A DNA stretch of 64,000 nt from Chitinophagaceae bacterium (GTDB lineage Bacteria > Bacteroidota > Bacteroidia > Chitinophagales > Chitinophagaceae). The stretch covers positions 1-64,000 of the forward strand of contig JAHEZD010000018.1 in NCBI GenBank assembly GCA_023251255.1, read 5' to 3'. Made by a program: the position numbers and the translations under genes. Positions 17,776 to 27,568 of this stretch are shown one piece after another; the stretch's first letter is position 1, and every line of letters starts with the position of its first letter. Under the pieces are notes generated by a model. It was not told the DNA's origin. It saw only the letters and a program-made list of their open reading frames with translations, and searched no databases.

Positions 17776-19019
17776 GAATTTTGTATGTTCTTCAGAATTA
17801 TTACCCTTCTATTGGTGGTACCCAAATCCTGTTCCAGAACATAGCTGAAAATTGCCATGTTACTTATCATGATGAGTGCATTGTTTACACAACAGATTCC
17901 TACATAGGGCCAGATAAGAAATGGTTCAGGGAAATTGAAAAAAAGACTGAAGTAATCAATGGCATTACGATACATCGATTTTCTTTTTTTCAATTTTATT
18001 ATTGGACTTTTAGCAAAATTATCAAGGCCCTTAAACTGTTGCATATACCTGTGCCTGAAATAATCTCTAGATATAGGTCAGGCCCCTGCTCCCCTTCTTT
18101 AATAAAGGCAATAAATGAAACGGATGCTGATGTAATTCTTGCATCTTCATGCAGTTATCTTTATATGTTGTACCCACTTTGGAGGAATAAGTTAAAAAAT
18201 CCCAAGCCTTTTGTTTTTCAAGGTGCTGTCCACTTCTCTGATGACCCTACTCACCATGCCCTATTCAACAAAACACTGCAAGCAATAAAAGCATCTGACT
18301 ATTACCTTGCAAATACTGAGTATGAAAAAGAAAGATTGGTAGGCTTGGGTGTACCCGAGAATATAATTGTAGTTACAGGAATAGCAGTTGATATGGACTT
18401 GTATATGAATGGGGACAAGCAATATTACAGAAAGCTATTTGGGCTTAATGAAGAAGATATTTTAATTGGGTATATAGGACGCATTGAGCCTACAAAAGGG
18501 ATAGATGTTCTAGTGGCAGCCATCAATGAACTCAAACAAGAAGGTGTAAACCTGCACTTAGTAATTGCTGGGTTCAAAAGTATTTATTCGGTTGAACTTG
18601 AAAATTATATTGCCGCATTGGGTGGTATTGAAAAATTGCAGATACATTTTCTATATGATATTGCTGTTTCAGAAAAAGTTGACCTGTACCATGCGTTGGA
18701 TATTTATGTGCTTCCCTCAATTAATGAATCTTTCGGGATGGTTTTTCTGGAGGCATGGTCCTGCAAAAAACCAGTTATCGGTGCAGATATAGGTGCCATT
18801 CGATCTGTAATACACAATGGTGTTGATGGCTTATTGATGAAGCCAAATGATTTCATGGACTTGGCTCAAAAAATCAAGTTCCTGATGAACGATAGGGATA
18901 CAAGGTTGCAATTTGGAATGAATGGGTTTAAAAAAACTGCAGAAAATTACACATGGCCAATTGTTACAAAGAAGTATAGGGATGTGCTATTAATGGCAAA
19001 AGAAAAATTTTATTCATGA
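17772..19019 (+). CDS. Glycosyltransferase family 4 (GT-B)
   Basis: This is a 415-residue family 4 enzyme. The N terminus MRILYVLQNYYPSIGGT carries the acceptor-side glycine loop. GYIGRIEPTKGIDVLV near 235-250 opens the donor domain, and NESFGMVFLEAWSCKKPVIG near 318-337 contains the E-x7-E motif that contacts the nucleotide-sugar. It overlaps the preceding gene by 4 bases (ATGA). The acceptor is probably a growing lipid-linked glycan at the inner membrane. Specificity is not predictable from this sequence. Confidence 0.9.
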   Translation: MRILYVLQNYYPSIGGTQILFQNIAENCHVTYHDECIVYTTDSYIGPDKKWFREIEKKTEVINGITIHRFSFFQFYYWTFSKIIKALKLLHIPVPEIISRYRSGPCSPSLIKAINETDADVILASSCSYLYMLYPLWRNKLKNPKPFVFQGAVHFSDDPTHHALFNKTLQAIKASDYYLANTEYEKERLVGLGVPENIIVVTGIAVDMDLYMNGDKQYYRKLFGLNEEDILIGYIGRIEPTKGIDVLVAAINELKQEGVNLHLVIAGFKSIYSVELENYIAALGGIEKLQIHFLYDIAVSEKVDLYHALDIYVLPSINESFGMVFLEAWSCKKPVIGADIGAIRSVIHNGVDGLLMKPNDFMDLAQKIKFLMNDRDTRLQFGMNGFKKTAENYTWPIVTKKYRDVLLMAKEKFYS

Positions 19020-19075
19020 TACTTTATTGATATTAAATAATTTGCTCAAGAAATAAATTAAACTTGTTTCAAGAT

Positions 19076-19912
19076 ATGGAAAAAAATGGCTTTTTATACG
19101 TTGGCATGGGGAAGAAATACAGAATGGAAGCAGAAATTTCTGCCCGTTCACTAAAACAGTATACTAAATATCCCACTTGCATAATCACAGAAGATCCAAA
19201 CTATAAAAATGAATATTTCGATATTATTATTGTAGCAGACCTTGTTACCGATTTTTACGGAAAGATTGTTTGCATGCAAAAAACACCTTTTCAGAATACA
19301 TTATTCCTCGATTGCGATACTTTTATTTGTTCCTCGGTTGATCATCTTTTTGAGGGACTCGATTTGTTTGATATGTCCCTTTCACCTGATAGGTTCTATC
19401 ATGACTATGGGTTCATAGCACAGTACAACCCTGCATATAAAATCAAATACGAAAACGTAATTGTACAGTACCATTGCGGGATTATATTGTACCGGATGAA
19501 TGAGGCAATGAGGAATTTCTTCAAGGATTGGGAAAGGATTCATTTGGAGCAAAAAATGAAGTCGGATATGCTTTCATTCAGGGATGCATTTATTGAGAAT
19601 GTAAATAAGGTGACCATTTTCCCACTTCCCTTTGAATACAATTACCATGGGACACTCGGCTATGGTGTGGCGAATATGGAAATAAAAATTATACATGAAA
19701 GGCTTGGTGAAAGATGGAACACGTTAACCACTGTAATGTTGCCATTTGAAAAGATGCAGAAGAAAGCAAAACAGTTCAATAAATATCACTGCAGAAGGAT
19801 CATCGTTCCATATATAGGGGTGATACCCTATAAATGGAACCTTTATCAGTTGAAGAAGAAATTGAAAAAGATGTTAGGGATTAAAAGAACGCCTAAAGCT
19901 CAAACCTTTTAG
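19076..19912 (+). CDS. GT8-like nucleotide-sugar transferase (GT-A fold)
   Basis: The protein has 278 residues from the ATG at 19076; a TTG at 19064 would add four residues. A short strand GFLYVGMGKKYRMEAEISARSL leads to a region with TLFLDCDTFICSSVDHLFEG near 86-105. DCD is the DxD metal-binding motif placed as in family 8 and glycogenin-like transferases. The C terminus is strongly basic (KKKLKKMLGIKR), as seen in peripheral membrane transferases. The next gene, an asparagine-synthase-like amidotransferase, starts three bases after its stop. Confidence 0.72.
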   Translation: MEKNGFLYVGMGKKYRMEAEISARSLKQYTKYPTCIITEDPNYKNEYFDIIIVADLVTDFYGKIVCMQKTPFQNTLFLDCDTFICSSVDHLFEGLDLFDMSLSPDRFYHDYGFIAQYNPAYKIKYENVIVQYHCGIILYRMNEAMRNFFKDWERIHLEQKMKSDMLSFRDAFIENVNKVTIFPLPFEYNYHGTLGYGVANMEIKIIHERLGERWNTLTTVMLPFEKMQKKAKQFNKYHCRRIIVPYIGVIPYKWNLYQLKKKLKKMLGIKRTPKAQTF

Positions 19913-19914
19913 AT

Positions 19915-21780
19915 ATGTGTGGTATAGTTGGCATTTACAGCTTTCGCAATGATACGTTTAACAAGAAAGCATATATTGATTGGTGCCTGAAAGACATGAA
20001 TCATCGTGGGCCAGATTCATCTGGTATTTGGGGCAATGAGAAAAATTATATCACAGGATTTGTTAGATTGGCGATACAGGATATTAGTGAATGTGGCAAT
20101 CAGCCCATGGTTTCATCTTGCGGCAACTACTGCATTACTTTCAATGGTGAAATATACAATGCCGAAAAGTATAAGCTTCTTCTTCAGCAAAAAGGTATAA
20201 TATTCAAATCATCTGGCGACACTGAAGTATTGCTGTATGCCCTTATCCATTTCGGCCTGGATACGGTGCTAAATGAATTCGACGGCATGTATGCATTTGC
20301 CTTTTATGATCTTTTAAAAGACGAACTAATCATCTCAAGGGACAGGCTGGGAATAAAACCATTGTATATTGGTTTCAATAAGAATGATGATATTATTTAT
20401 AGCTCCCAGTATAATCATGTTATCAACTACGAATCCTTAGCAGATGAGGCCATCGATTTCTCAGTAATCGGAAGTTACTTACAGCTTGGGTATATGTCAG
20501 GCGGGCTTGGTGTAGTTAAGAACACGCAATTAATTCCGCATGGGCATTATTTAATTATCAATAAAGAAGGCTATTCGATAAAAAAATATTTCACAGTTCA
20601 ACATGACGGCAAGGGCTCTTACACTTCAGACTTTTTAGAAAAGAACTTTACAGATGCTGTAAGAAGCCAGCTCATAAGCGATGTTCCTGTCGGAACCTTT
20701 TTGTCGGGAGGAACAGACAGTTCGTTGATTACTATTCTTGCAAACAAGGAGACCAAGATAGTTTCCTTTACATCAGGAACCAATGACCACGAAACAGATG
20801 AAAAAGAACATGCAAAATGGTTGGCCAACAAGTTTGACATACCAAATTTTGCTAAGGATATTTCCACCACAGATATTATGCAATCTGTAAATGACAATAC
20901 AAAAGCCTATTCGGAACCATTTGCGGATTTTTCTTCTTTGCCATCCTTGCTCATTTCAAAATATGCTAGGCAGCAGGTAAAAGTTATTTTGAGTGGCGAT
21001 GGGCCAGATGAACTTTTTTGGGGTTATGAACGCACATCCCAGCGCATGCTTAGGGATGCTAAAAAATTCCATAGGCCTTGGCTAATGAACCTTGCGGATT
21101 TTGCCCTGTCTAAATTGTCCGTTTTACCAAAAGTTGTTTCTAAAAGAATGCTGTTTAGCAAAACATTTGCTGATTATTATTACCGCTCCCTCTTTTTGTT
21201 CGGTAGCGATATATGGGTCACTAAGATCTTAAAAGAAAAGCCAGCAGAATCATATTTTAAGCAGCATATAGCTAATACACATATTGATAGTAAAGGTAAT
21301 GAGGGAATAATGAATATGATATGGGACTATGAAATGAACATTCATTTGCAAAGGATCCTACTGAAAATGGATAAAGCAAGCATGTACAATAGTTTGGAAG
21401 TTAGGGTGCCCTATCTTTCAAATGAAATTTTGAATATTGCTTCAAAAACAATTTGGAGTGATTGCATGTCTGGTTCAAATGGAAAAATCAATTTAAAGAA
21501 AGTGCTTGCAAAATATACTGGTGAAGAATTTGTGAACAGGGAAAAGAAAGGTTTTTTAGTGCCTATGCGTGCATGGATGAGAAACGAGCTTAAGCAGGAG
21601 GTAACCGAAAAAATAATGAACATGCCAGAAGCCCTTGCAATTGGTTTCAACAAAGGCCAACTAAGCAAAATGATTTCATTGCATACTGGAGGAAGGGAAG
21701 ATTATTGTGGTATCATCTGGGCAGTTTACAGTTTGGTCAATTGGTACAACTATCATCGTAACTCTTATAAAAACAGTTGA
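19915..21780 (+). CDS. asnB: Asparagine synthase-like glutamine amidotransferase (first copy)
   Basis: The protein has 621 residues. Cys2 of MCGIVGIYSF is the glutaminase nucleophile after removal of Met1. NHRGPDSSG near 29-37 and FNGEIYN near 76-82 complete the Ntn glutaminase site. The PP-loop SGGTDS at 264-269 marks the ATP-pyrophosphatase synthetase domain. Free asparagine synthesis is possible, but such genes inside polysaccharide loci often amidate uronic acids or related carboxyl sugars (WbpS-like enzymes; family knowledge). The gene lies between two glycosyltransferases, and a second divergent copy is at 28614, which supports glycan amidation. The stop overlaps a TTG start of the next gene. 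Confidence 0.88.
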   Translation: MCGIVGIYSFRNDTFNKKAYIDWCLKDMNHRGPDSSGIWGNEKNYITGFVRLAIQDISECGNQPMVSSCGNYCITFNGEIYNAEKYKLLLQQKGIIFKSSGDTEVLLYALIHFGLDTVLNEFDGMYAFAFYDLLKDELIISRDRLGIKPLYIGFNKNDDIIYSSQYNHVINYESLADEAIDFSVIGSYLQLGYMSGGLGVVKNTQLIPHGHYLIINKEGYSIKKYFTVQHDGKGSYTSDFLEKNFTDAVRSQLISDVPVGTFLSGGTDSSLITILANKETKIVSFTSGTNDHETDEKEHAKWLANKFDIPNFAKDISTTDIMQSVNDNTKAYSEPFADFSSLPSLLISKYARQQVKVILSGDGPDELFWGYERTSQRMLRDAKKFHRPWLMNLADFALSKLSVLPKVVSKRMLFSKTFADYYYRSLFLFGSDIWVTKILKEKPAESYFKQHIANTHIDSKGNEGIMNMIWDYEMNIHLQRILLKMDKASMYNSLEVRVPYLSNEILNIASKTIWSDCMSGSNGKINLKKVLAKYTGEEFVNREKKGFLVPMRAWMRNELKQEVTEKIMNMPEALAIGFNKGQLSKMISLHTGGREDYCGIIWAVYSLVNWYNYHRNSYKNS

Positions 21781-22955
21781 TTTTGAAAATAGCAATTGTA
21801 GTAAACAGTTTTCCTGAGACCAGCGAAACTTTTATCGTTAATAAAGTTATTGCATTGGCCAATGCTGGGCATGCCATAGACGTAATTCGCTTGAACCATA
21901 GCGGTAATAATGCTTTGAAAAGATTGTATAAACTCAATGAAAACGAGAACATACAAATTGTCGACCCATATATACCATCAACCCTACCAAAACTGTTTGC
22001 TGCTGCCATATTGAAGCCGACTCTTTTCTGGACATCATTTTCTTTCAACAAAAAGAAGTTCGGCTACTTGGTCAAAAAAAAGGTTTATTTAAAGCTATTC
22101 AATAGTCATAAGTACAACATTGTGCATTTCGAATTCTCAGGTATTGGAATAAGTTTTCTGGATATACTCAAGCAAATCAAACCAAGGACAGTGGTTAGTT
22201 GCAGGGGGTCTGCTGAGAAAGTAAAAATTCTAAGTGAACCAAGCCGGGCAGAGAACCTTCAAAAGATGTTTTCCAAAATTTCTGCCATCCATTGTGTAAG
22301 TAATGATATGAAGGAAACAATCCAACCTTACTGCAAAAATATTTCCAAAGTATTTATTAATAGGCCAGCTATTGACCCATTTTTCTTCAAACCTGAAAAA
22401 AGGGCACATGATTTCAATGGAACATTGATCCTGTCTGTTGGCCGTTTCTCTTTTCAGAAGGGTTATATTTTTGGCTTGATGGCCATCAAAGCTTTGGTAG
22501 TAAAGAACCATGCTATTCAATGGCATATTATTGGAGATGGCCCACAACATGAAGAAATGATTTTCCATATACACGCCTTGGGACTAGATGGACATGTTGT
22601 GTTGCATGGAAAAAAGAACAAGGATGAAGTGAATGCCTGGTACAACAAAACGGATATTTTTTTACTTACAAGTGTATATGAGGGAATTCCCAATGTGGTG
22701 CTTGAAGCAATGGCAATGGAACTCCCCGTAGTTGCCACAAGGAGCGGCGGTGTTGATGAAGTAATTCAACATGGTAAGGATGGGTTCATTGCTGAGGTTT
22801 ACAATATAGAATCCATCACTGCATTTTTGGAGCAACTAATCAATGACAAACAAGCAGCGACAGAAATGGGGCTAATGGCCCGCAAGAAAATCTTATCCGA
22901 CTTTACCATCGATAGGCAAGTAAAAGTTTTTGAACAGCAATACAAACTACTATAA
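21777..22955 (+). CDS. Glycosyltransferase family 4, TTG start
   Basis: This is a 392-residue GT-B enzyme. KIAIVVNSFPETSETFIVNK near 4-23 is the characteristic N terminus of family 4 exporters and capsule transferases. SVGRFSFQKGYIFGL near 220-234 and SVYEGIPNVVLEAMAMELPV near 300-319 form the donor site with its E-x7-E. No ATG exists upstream of the conserved N terminus, so translation must start at a TTG: the one at 21777 overlaps the asnB stop as TTGA, and a second lies at 21783. This is one of several well-supported TTG starts in the locus. Confidence 0.87.
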   Translation: MILKIAIVVNSFPETSETFIVNKVIALANAGHAIDVIRLNHSGNNALKRLYKLNENENIQIVDPYIPSTLPKLFAAAILKPTLFWTSFSFNKKKFGYLVKKKVYLKLFNSHKYNIVHFEFSGIGISFLDILKQIKPRTVVSCRGSAEKVKILSEPSRAENLQKMFSKISAIHCVSNDMKETIQPYCKNISKVFINRPAIDPFFFKPEKRAHDFNGTLILSVGRFSFQKGYIFGLMAIKALVVKNHAIQWHIIGDGPQHEEMIFHIHALGLDGHVVLHGKKNKDEVNAWYNKTDIFLLTSVYEGIPNVVLEAMAMELPVVATRSGGVDEVIQHGKDGFIAEVYNIESITAFLEQLINDKQAATEMGLMARKKILSDFTIDRQVKVFEQQYKLL

Positions 22956-22966
22956 ATTAACGCTAC

Positions 22967-24316
22967 TTGATTTTTTCTTTCATACAATATACCCAGCCCG
23001 CATGGTACTTTAATTTATTGCCAACGGCACAAGTATTCCCTTCCTGTTATTACCATCCTCAATTGATGCCATTGCCCGATGGTTTCCAAATTGAGAATGA
23101 TGATGACTATGAAACCGAATCGGCAAAATATGCGGACATTGGCTACCGCGCATGGAACAGCGGAGTGCTTGCAAACTGCACGCAGCATATTGCTGAAACA
23201 TTGCACAATTTGCCAAAACCAACTTTATTCGATGAGTACCGTTTCATAACAAAATATTGGGGCAAGCATTGGTCGGTCATGGCATTGTTTGCAAGATTGC
23301 TTTCCCTGAAAAATCCCTTTAAGGAAATTGCAGCCTTCAACAAAGCATCCAAGACACCAAGGTATTCATTGCACAACCAATTATATAATTGGGAAGCTTA
23401 CCATACTTATCAATCACCATTGGTAAAGCAGCAACCAACAGTATCTGTCATTATCCCAACATTGAACAGGTACGAGTATCTAAAAGATGTGATGCAGGAT
23501 CTCGAAAAGCAGACCTGGACAAATTTTGATGTAATTGTTGTGGACCAAAGCGAACCTTTCGATTCAGCATTTTACAAGCAGTTCAAACTTAATATAAATG
23601 CCATTCCACAAAAAGAGAAACTATTGTGGACTGCACGGAACAAGGCCATTAAAACAAGTAGGGCAGAATACCTTTTGTTTTTTGATGATGATTCAAGGGT
23701 GAAGCCTGATTGGATTGAGCAGCATATTAAAACGCTTGATTTTTTCAAAGCAGATATTTCTGCAGGTGTTTCCATATCAACAGTTGGTGGCAAGATTCCC
23801 AAAAGCTATAATTTCTTCCGCTGGGCCGATCAGTTCGATTCGGGCAATGCCATGGTTCGCCAGCAAATATTCCATCAGACAGGTCTTTTTGATCTGCAGT
23901 TCAACAAGCAAAGTAGTGGCGATGCAGAGTTTGGGCTCCGTTCTTACATGCAAGGTATCAGAAGCATTTCAAATCCCTATGCAGATCGTGTCCATTTAAA
24001 AGTAAATAGTGGGGGGCTGCGGGAAATTGGTCATTGGGATGCATTCCGCCCCAAAAAATTGTTTGCACCAAAGCCGGTTCCAAGCGTTATCTATCTGCTC
24101 AAGAAATATTTCCCGCATAAGTACTATAGAAACTCAGTGTATATAGGCATCATGCTTTCCAATATTTCTTTCAAGAATAAAAGCAACAACAAAATGGTGC
24201 TGCTTAGTGTGTTGGCCACATTTTTTAAACTTCCATTGCTGGCTATTCAGTTTCATAAATCCTTGTCCCTGGCCAAGAAGAAGCTTGCTGAAGGGGACAA
24301 GATTGAATGGCTATAG
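22967..24316 (+). CDS. Glycosyltransferase family 2 with N-terminal extension
   Basis: The protein has 449 residues. The first 155 or so have no domain I can name and include aromatic-rich stretches. The family 2 domain begins at VSVIIPTLNRYEYLKDV near 158, with VIVVDQSEP near 189-197, a LLFFDDDSRV metal-binding motif near 231-240, and a QSSGDAEFGLR acceptor motif near 317-327. The C-terminal helix may attach to the membrane. A TTG at 22967 is the proposed start; it has weaker support than the other TTG starts because the N-terminal region lacks a family anchor. A small hairpin (TTCCCA/TGGGAA) follows immediately after the stop. Confidence 0.8.
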   Translation: MIFSFIQYTQPAWYFNLLPTAQVFPSCYYHPQLMPLPDGFQIENDDDYETESAKYADIGYRAWNSGVLANCTQHIAETLHNLPKPTLFDEYRFITKYWGKHWSVMALFARLLSLKNPFKEIAAFNKASKTPRYSLHNQLYNWEAYHTYQSPLVKQQPTVSVIIPTLNRYEYLKDVMQDLEKQTWTNFDVIVVDQSEPFDSAFYKQFKLNINAIPQKEKLLWTARNKAIKTSRAEYLLFFDDDSRVKPDWIEQHIKTLDFFKADISAGVSISTVGGKIPKSYNFFRWADQFDSGNAMVRQQIFHQTGLFDLQFNKQSSGDAEFGLRSYMQGIRSISNPYADRVHLKVNSGGLREIGHWDAFRPKKLFAPKPVPSVIYLLKKYFPHKYYRNSVYIGIMLSNISFKNKSNNKMVLLSVLATFFKLPLLAIQFHKSLSLAKKKLAEGDKIEWL

Positions 24317-24445
24317 TTCCCAGTACTTGGGAATAGATGAAAGTTGAACCACAGTTGCTTTACATATTCATACAGTATACCATCTTCGGTAATTTCACAC
24401 ATCAATTTGCCCATTCCATTTACTAACTTCCCTAATTAACCTCTT

Positions 24446-25606
24446 TTGATTCTCGGTCTTATTTCAGATTGCGTTCACACCAAAACACCAGAAGGGAAAA
24501 TAGCTAGCGAGAACCATATATATATCCGCCAGATGCAAGCCCTCAACCAATATTTTGAAGGTATGGTTATTTGCTGCCCGTTTGTAGAATACAATCCAAG
24601 CAAAGTGGTTTCTGTTTATGAAAGCCCATCCATCAGCTTCATGCCATTGCCCAACGTTGGTGGCGACACCATTAACGACAAGTTTAAGCTTTTAGCTGCA
24701 ATACCAGTTTGGTTCAGGTCATTCTATCAACTAAACAAACAGGTGGATATTGTTTACCAGCGTTTCCCCAACAATTTGAATATACCAGGTTTCCTGTTCT
24801 TTTATATTATCCGCAAAAAAGTATTTGCCACTTATACCGGCACTTGGCCAGAGGAAGCCAATCAACCGATTACTTACCGACTCCAAAAGTGGTTGCTAAA
24901 AAATTTGTTCCGTGGACCGGTCTGGGTATATGCTAACGGGGAGAATTTGGGCAGGAATATTTTTGCGGGGTTCAGTCCTTCCTATACATGGCGGGAATGG
25001 GATGAAGAGACTGAACAGGTGGCTCAGCGAATAGAAAGATTGCAGCAACAAGGAATATCCATGCTGAAAATGGTTTCTGTTGGGACGTTGAATGCTAACA
25101 AGAACCAAATGTATATTTTGAACACCTGCTTGCTACTCCGTCAGACGGGAATTCCATTTCAATTGTCATTGGTAGGTGAAGGGCCATTAAAAGAAAGCTA
25201 TCGGCAATTTGTAAAGGAGAACCATCTTGAAAATCAGGTAACCGTTGTAGGAGGGTTGAATTACCAGCAATTAAGGGTACTGTACAGGAAGCATGATTTT
25301 GTGGTACAAGCAGCAATCTCAGAAGGTTTTGGCAAAGTGCCAATAGAAGGGTTTTTCCATGGACTTATTCCTGTACTCAATCAATCAGCCCTTGCACCAT
25401 ACATGGTAGATAACGGAAAACGTGGTTTTTTGTTCGATGCAACAGATAGCGGAAGCCTGTTCCAATCTTTGAAGCATATCTATTCCACATCGCCTGCACA
25501 ACTATTGCAAGATATGATTTCAGGAGGGCGGATATTTGCCCAAACACAAACGCTGGAGAATTGGGCGGAAGGCTATTACAAAAAAATTACTGAATACTTT
25601 GGTTAA
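24446..25606 (+). CDS. Glycosyltransferase family 4, TTG start
   Basis: This is a 386-residue GT-B enzyme. The start LGLISDCVHTKTPEGKIASE is a recognisable first strand and loop. MVSVGTLNANKNQMYILNTC near 211-230 opens the donor half, and SEGFGKVPIEGFFHGLIPVL near 291-310 carries the conserved acidic residues that bind the sugar nucleotide. No ATG precedes the conserved N terminus; the TTG at 24446 is the only suitable codon. The 129 bases before it hold no gene. The 3' end overlaps the next reading frame. Confidence 0.86.
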   Translation: MILGLISDCVHTKTPEGKIASENHIYIRQMQALNQYFEGMVICCPFVEYNPSKVVSVYESPSISFMPLPNVGGDTINDKFKLLAAIPVWFRSFYQLNKQVDIVYQRFPNNLNIPGFLFFYIIRKKVFATYTGTWPEEANQPITYRLQKWLLKNLFRGPVWVYANGENLGRNIFAGFSPSYTWREWDEETEQVAQRIERLQQQGISMLKMVSVGTLNANKNQMYILNTCLLLRQTGIPFQLSLVGEGPLKESYRQFVKENHLENQVTVVGGLNYQQLRVLYRKHDFVVQAAISEGFGKVPIEGFFHGLIPVLNQSALAPYMVDNGKRGFLFDATDSGSLFQSLKHIYSTSPAQLLQDMISGGRIFAQTQTLENWAEGYYKKITEYFG

Positions 25607-26930
25607 GAATGGTGCAATATGGAAATTTTCATTGGCCTTTGTATTGGGGGTACTAGTAGGGTATAAAATTATTCCTCCCGGACTGGTAGGTGCTGCTTTT
25701 GTTGTGGTGCTTATTGCATGCTTAATATACGCTGCACAAAATAATATATACAAATTCTTCACTTATGTACCTTATGTAATTTATACAGAGGTTTTTATAA
25801 GGGCTTCCGTAAGAAGCGTACCATACTTAAGTATGGAGTATTTATTTGTTGCCTCTTTCTCCATACTTATCATTAATTATACAAAAAACAAAGTAGCGCA
25901 TACCAAAGCATATTATTTTTTAATTGGGTTTGCTTTATTGGAAGTCCTGAATGGTTTTTTCCCGAGTAGGCCTGTGCTTTTACGAGCAATCTTTTTTAAC
26001 AGCTTTACCTCAATACTAGCTGTTATTTGGGCGTCCTACAATGTATTGTCGCCTACCATAATAAATAAGTTATTGGCAAATATTAAAGTTGCTTCACTTT
26101 TTCTTGCAGGTATCATTGTGGTTGCACACATCAAGGGCAATATCAGCTATGGTACTTTTTCCAGCTCAGAGGCAAGTAATGGTTTGGCACCTGTACAAAT
26201 AAGCGGTTATTTAGGCGTGGCCAGTTCCATTCTGTTTATGGGTTTAATGAACCCTCTCGAAAAGAACTCCCGGATATTGAACTTTATTCTGTTTGTTACC
26301 GTCACCGTAATCATGGTGCTAACATTTTCAAGGGGTGGACTGTATTTCATTGCCATTGTTATTACGCTTTACATGATTTTCAATAGGAAATCATTGGGCA
26401 ATTATTTCAAGTATCTCATGCTTGTTCCAGTAGCTATCGTTGCATATAATTTTATTGTTACCGAAACGGGAGGTGCCATCTTGAGACGTTATGGTGAAAA
26501 GGGAAGTTCCAATAGGGACGTACTTGTACTTGCAGGGTTCTCCTTGTTTTTGGAACATCCTGTTACAGGGGTTGGCACTAGCAACTTTGGTACTGCTATT
26601 GTTGATAGCAAACTTTTCTCACAGGAAAGTACTGCACATAATGAATTTGTTCGTGCAATGGCAGAGCATGGCGTTTTAGGCATCATAACTTACTGGGGTT
26701 TCTTCGCAATTACGTTCTTGACTATCTTCCGACGTAAGGAACCCAACCGGCAGTATTCGATTTATTTCCTTGTGCTATTTTGTTTAATCGTAGTTCACAA
26801 TGGACTAAAGATTAGTGTGCAACCAATATTGCTCATACTTGCAATAGCAAATCCAAGTATCACCAGAATAGCTAGAAAAAAAATATCCCATGCAATTAGG
26901 CAGCCACAGGCTTTGCAACAGTCTGCGTAA
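25599..26930 (+). CDS. O-antigen polymerase/ligase-like membrane protein (Wzy/WaaL family)
   Basis: The protein has 443 residues from a TTG at 25599. A TTG at 25536 is also in frame but would overlap the upstream gene by 71 bases. About ten to twelve hydrophobic helices are visible. A large periplasmic loop after helix 8 or 9 contains RRYGEKGSSNRDVLV and the HPVTGVGTSNFG segment, and an ESTAHNEFVRAMAEHGVLG motif follows; this H-N-x-F/Y-L/V type motif is the hallmark of the O-antigen ligase/polymerase superfamily (PF04932). It could polymerise repeat units or ligate a glycan to a lipid or protein acceptor. Its coexistence with Wzm/Wzt is notable. Confidence 0.82.
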   Translation: MVKNGAIWKFSLAFVLGVLVGYKIIPPGLVGAAFVVVLIACLIYAAQNNIYKFFTYVPYVIYTEVFIRASVRSVPYLSMEYLFVASFSILIINYTKNKVAHTKAYYFLIGFALLEVLNGFFPSRPVLLRAIFFNSFTSILAVIWASYNVLSPTIINKLLANIKVASLFLAGIIVVAHIKGNISYGTFSSSEASNGLAPVQISGYLGVASSILFMGLMNPLEKNSRILNFILFVTVTVIMVLTFSRGGLYFIAIVITLYMIFNRKSLGNYFKYLMLVPVAIVAYNFIVTETGGAILRRYGEKGSSNRDVLVLAGFSLFLEHPVTGVGTSNFGTAIVDSKLFSQESTAHNEFVRAMAEHGVLGIITYWGFFAITFLTIFRRKEPNRQYSIYFLVLFCLIVVHNGLKISVQPILLILAIANPSITRIARKKISHAIRQPQALQQSA

Positions 26931-27534
26931 CAATCTTGCTTCTATTGCTAAATGCCATATAGCTTGCTTTCCGGAATCACTTTCTGGAAAATTGGGCGCT
27001 GCATATGTGCAAAAGACTTTAGAATGGTTTTTGGTAGACGAAAAACGTTTCCTGTTCCATATTGAACTAGAAGGCCAGGTAATTGGGTACTGCGGTGGTT
27101 TTGTTTCCAGGGGTATTGGGGATGGCAGCAGTAGCGGCATGTTGCAACATGCATTTAAGCAGGCAGTAATTGGTATTATTAAAAAACCTTGGTTGGCTTT
27201 CCATCCAGAAGTCAGGGCGGTTTATCCTTTCATTTTCAGGAACATCAAAAGAAAGTTGCTCCCCAAAAAAGCAAATGCCCCCATAACTGTTGCAAAAGAT
27301 ACTGGTAAATTTTCTGGACTTGTTGTTATCGGGGTCCATCCCCAATATAGGGGCACAGGCGTATTCATGGAGCTAATGCAATATTTTTTTGAAGAATCGA
27401 AGCGCTTGGGTGTTATAGGGAGCAAGCTTTCCGTCAAGAAAGACAATGCTAGGGGAATTAATGCATACAAGAAATTTGGTTGGGAAATAGAGGAAGACCA
27501 TGGTAAAACATTTGTACTTAGAAAGGTATTTTAA
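26890..27534 (+). CDS. GNAT-family N-acetyltransferase
   Basis: This 214-residue single GNAT domain has IAKCHIACFPESLSGKLG near 19-36 (first strand and helix), a GVHPQYRGTGVFMELM acetyl-CoA loop near 154-169 (Q/R-x-x-G-x-G) and a NARGINAYKKFGW C-terminal motif near 182-194. Insertions between strands lengthen it compared with minimal GNATs of about 150 residues. The ATG at 26890 overlaps the upstream membrane protein by 41 bases. In this context it may acetylate a 4-amino sugar such as the product of the aminotransferase at 32572; that is inference. Confidence 0.85.
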   Translation: MQLGSHRLCNSLRNNLASIAKCHIACFPESLSGKLGAAYVQKTLEWFLVDEKRFLFHIELEGQVIGYCGGFVSRGIGDGSSSGMLQHAFKQAVIGIIKKPWLAFHPEVRAVYPFIFRNIKRKLLPKKANAPITVAKDTGKFSGLVVIGVHPQYRGTGVFMELMQYFFEESKRLGVIGSKLSVKKDNARGINAYKKFGWEIEEDHGKTFVLRKVF

Positions 27535-27568
27535 TATTGGTTAGTTATAATAGTAAGAAGGGCCTTAA

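Noticed and set aside
24317-24333. Small hairpin TTCCCA/TGGGAA directly after the stop of the gene at 22967
   Set aside because: Only six base pairs and no T-run, so I do not call it a terminator.
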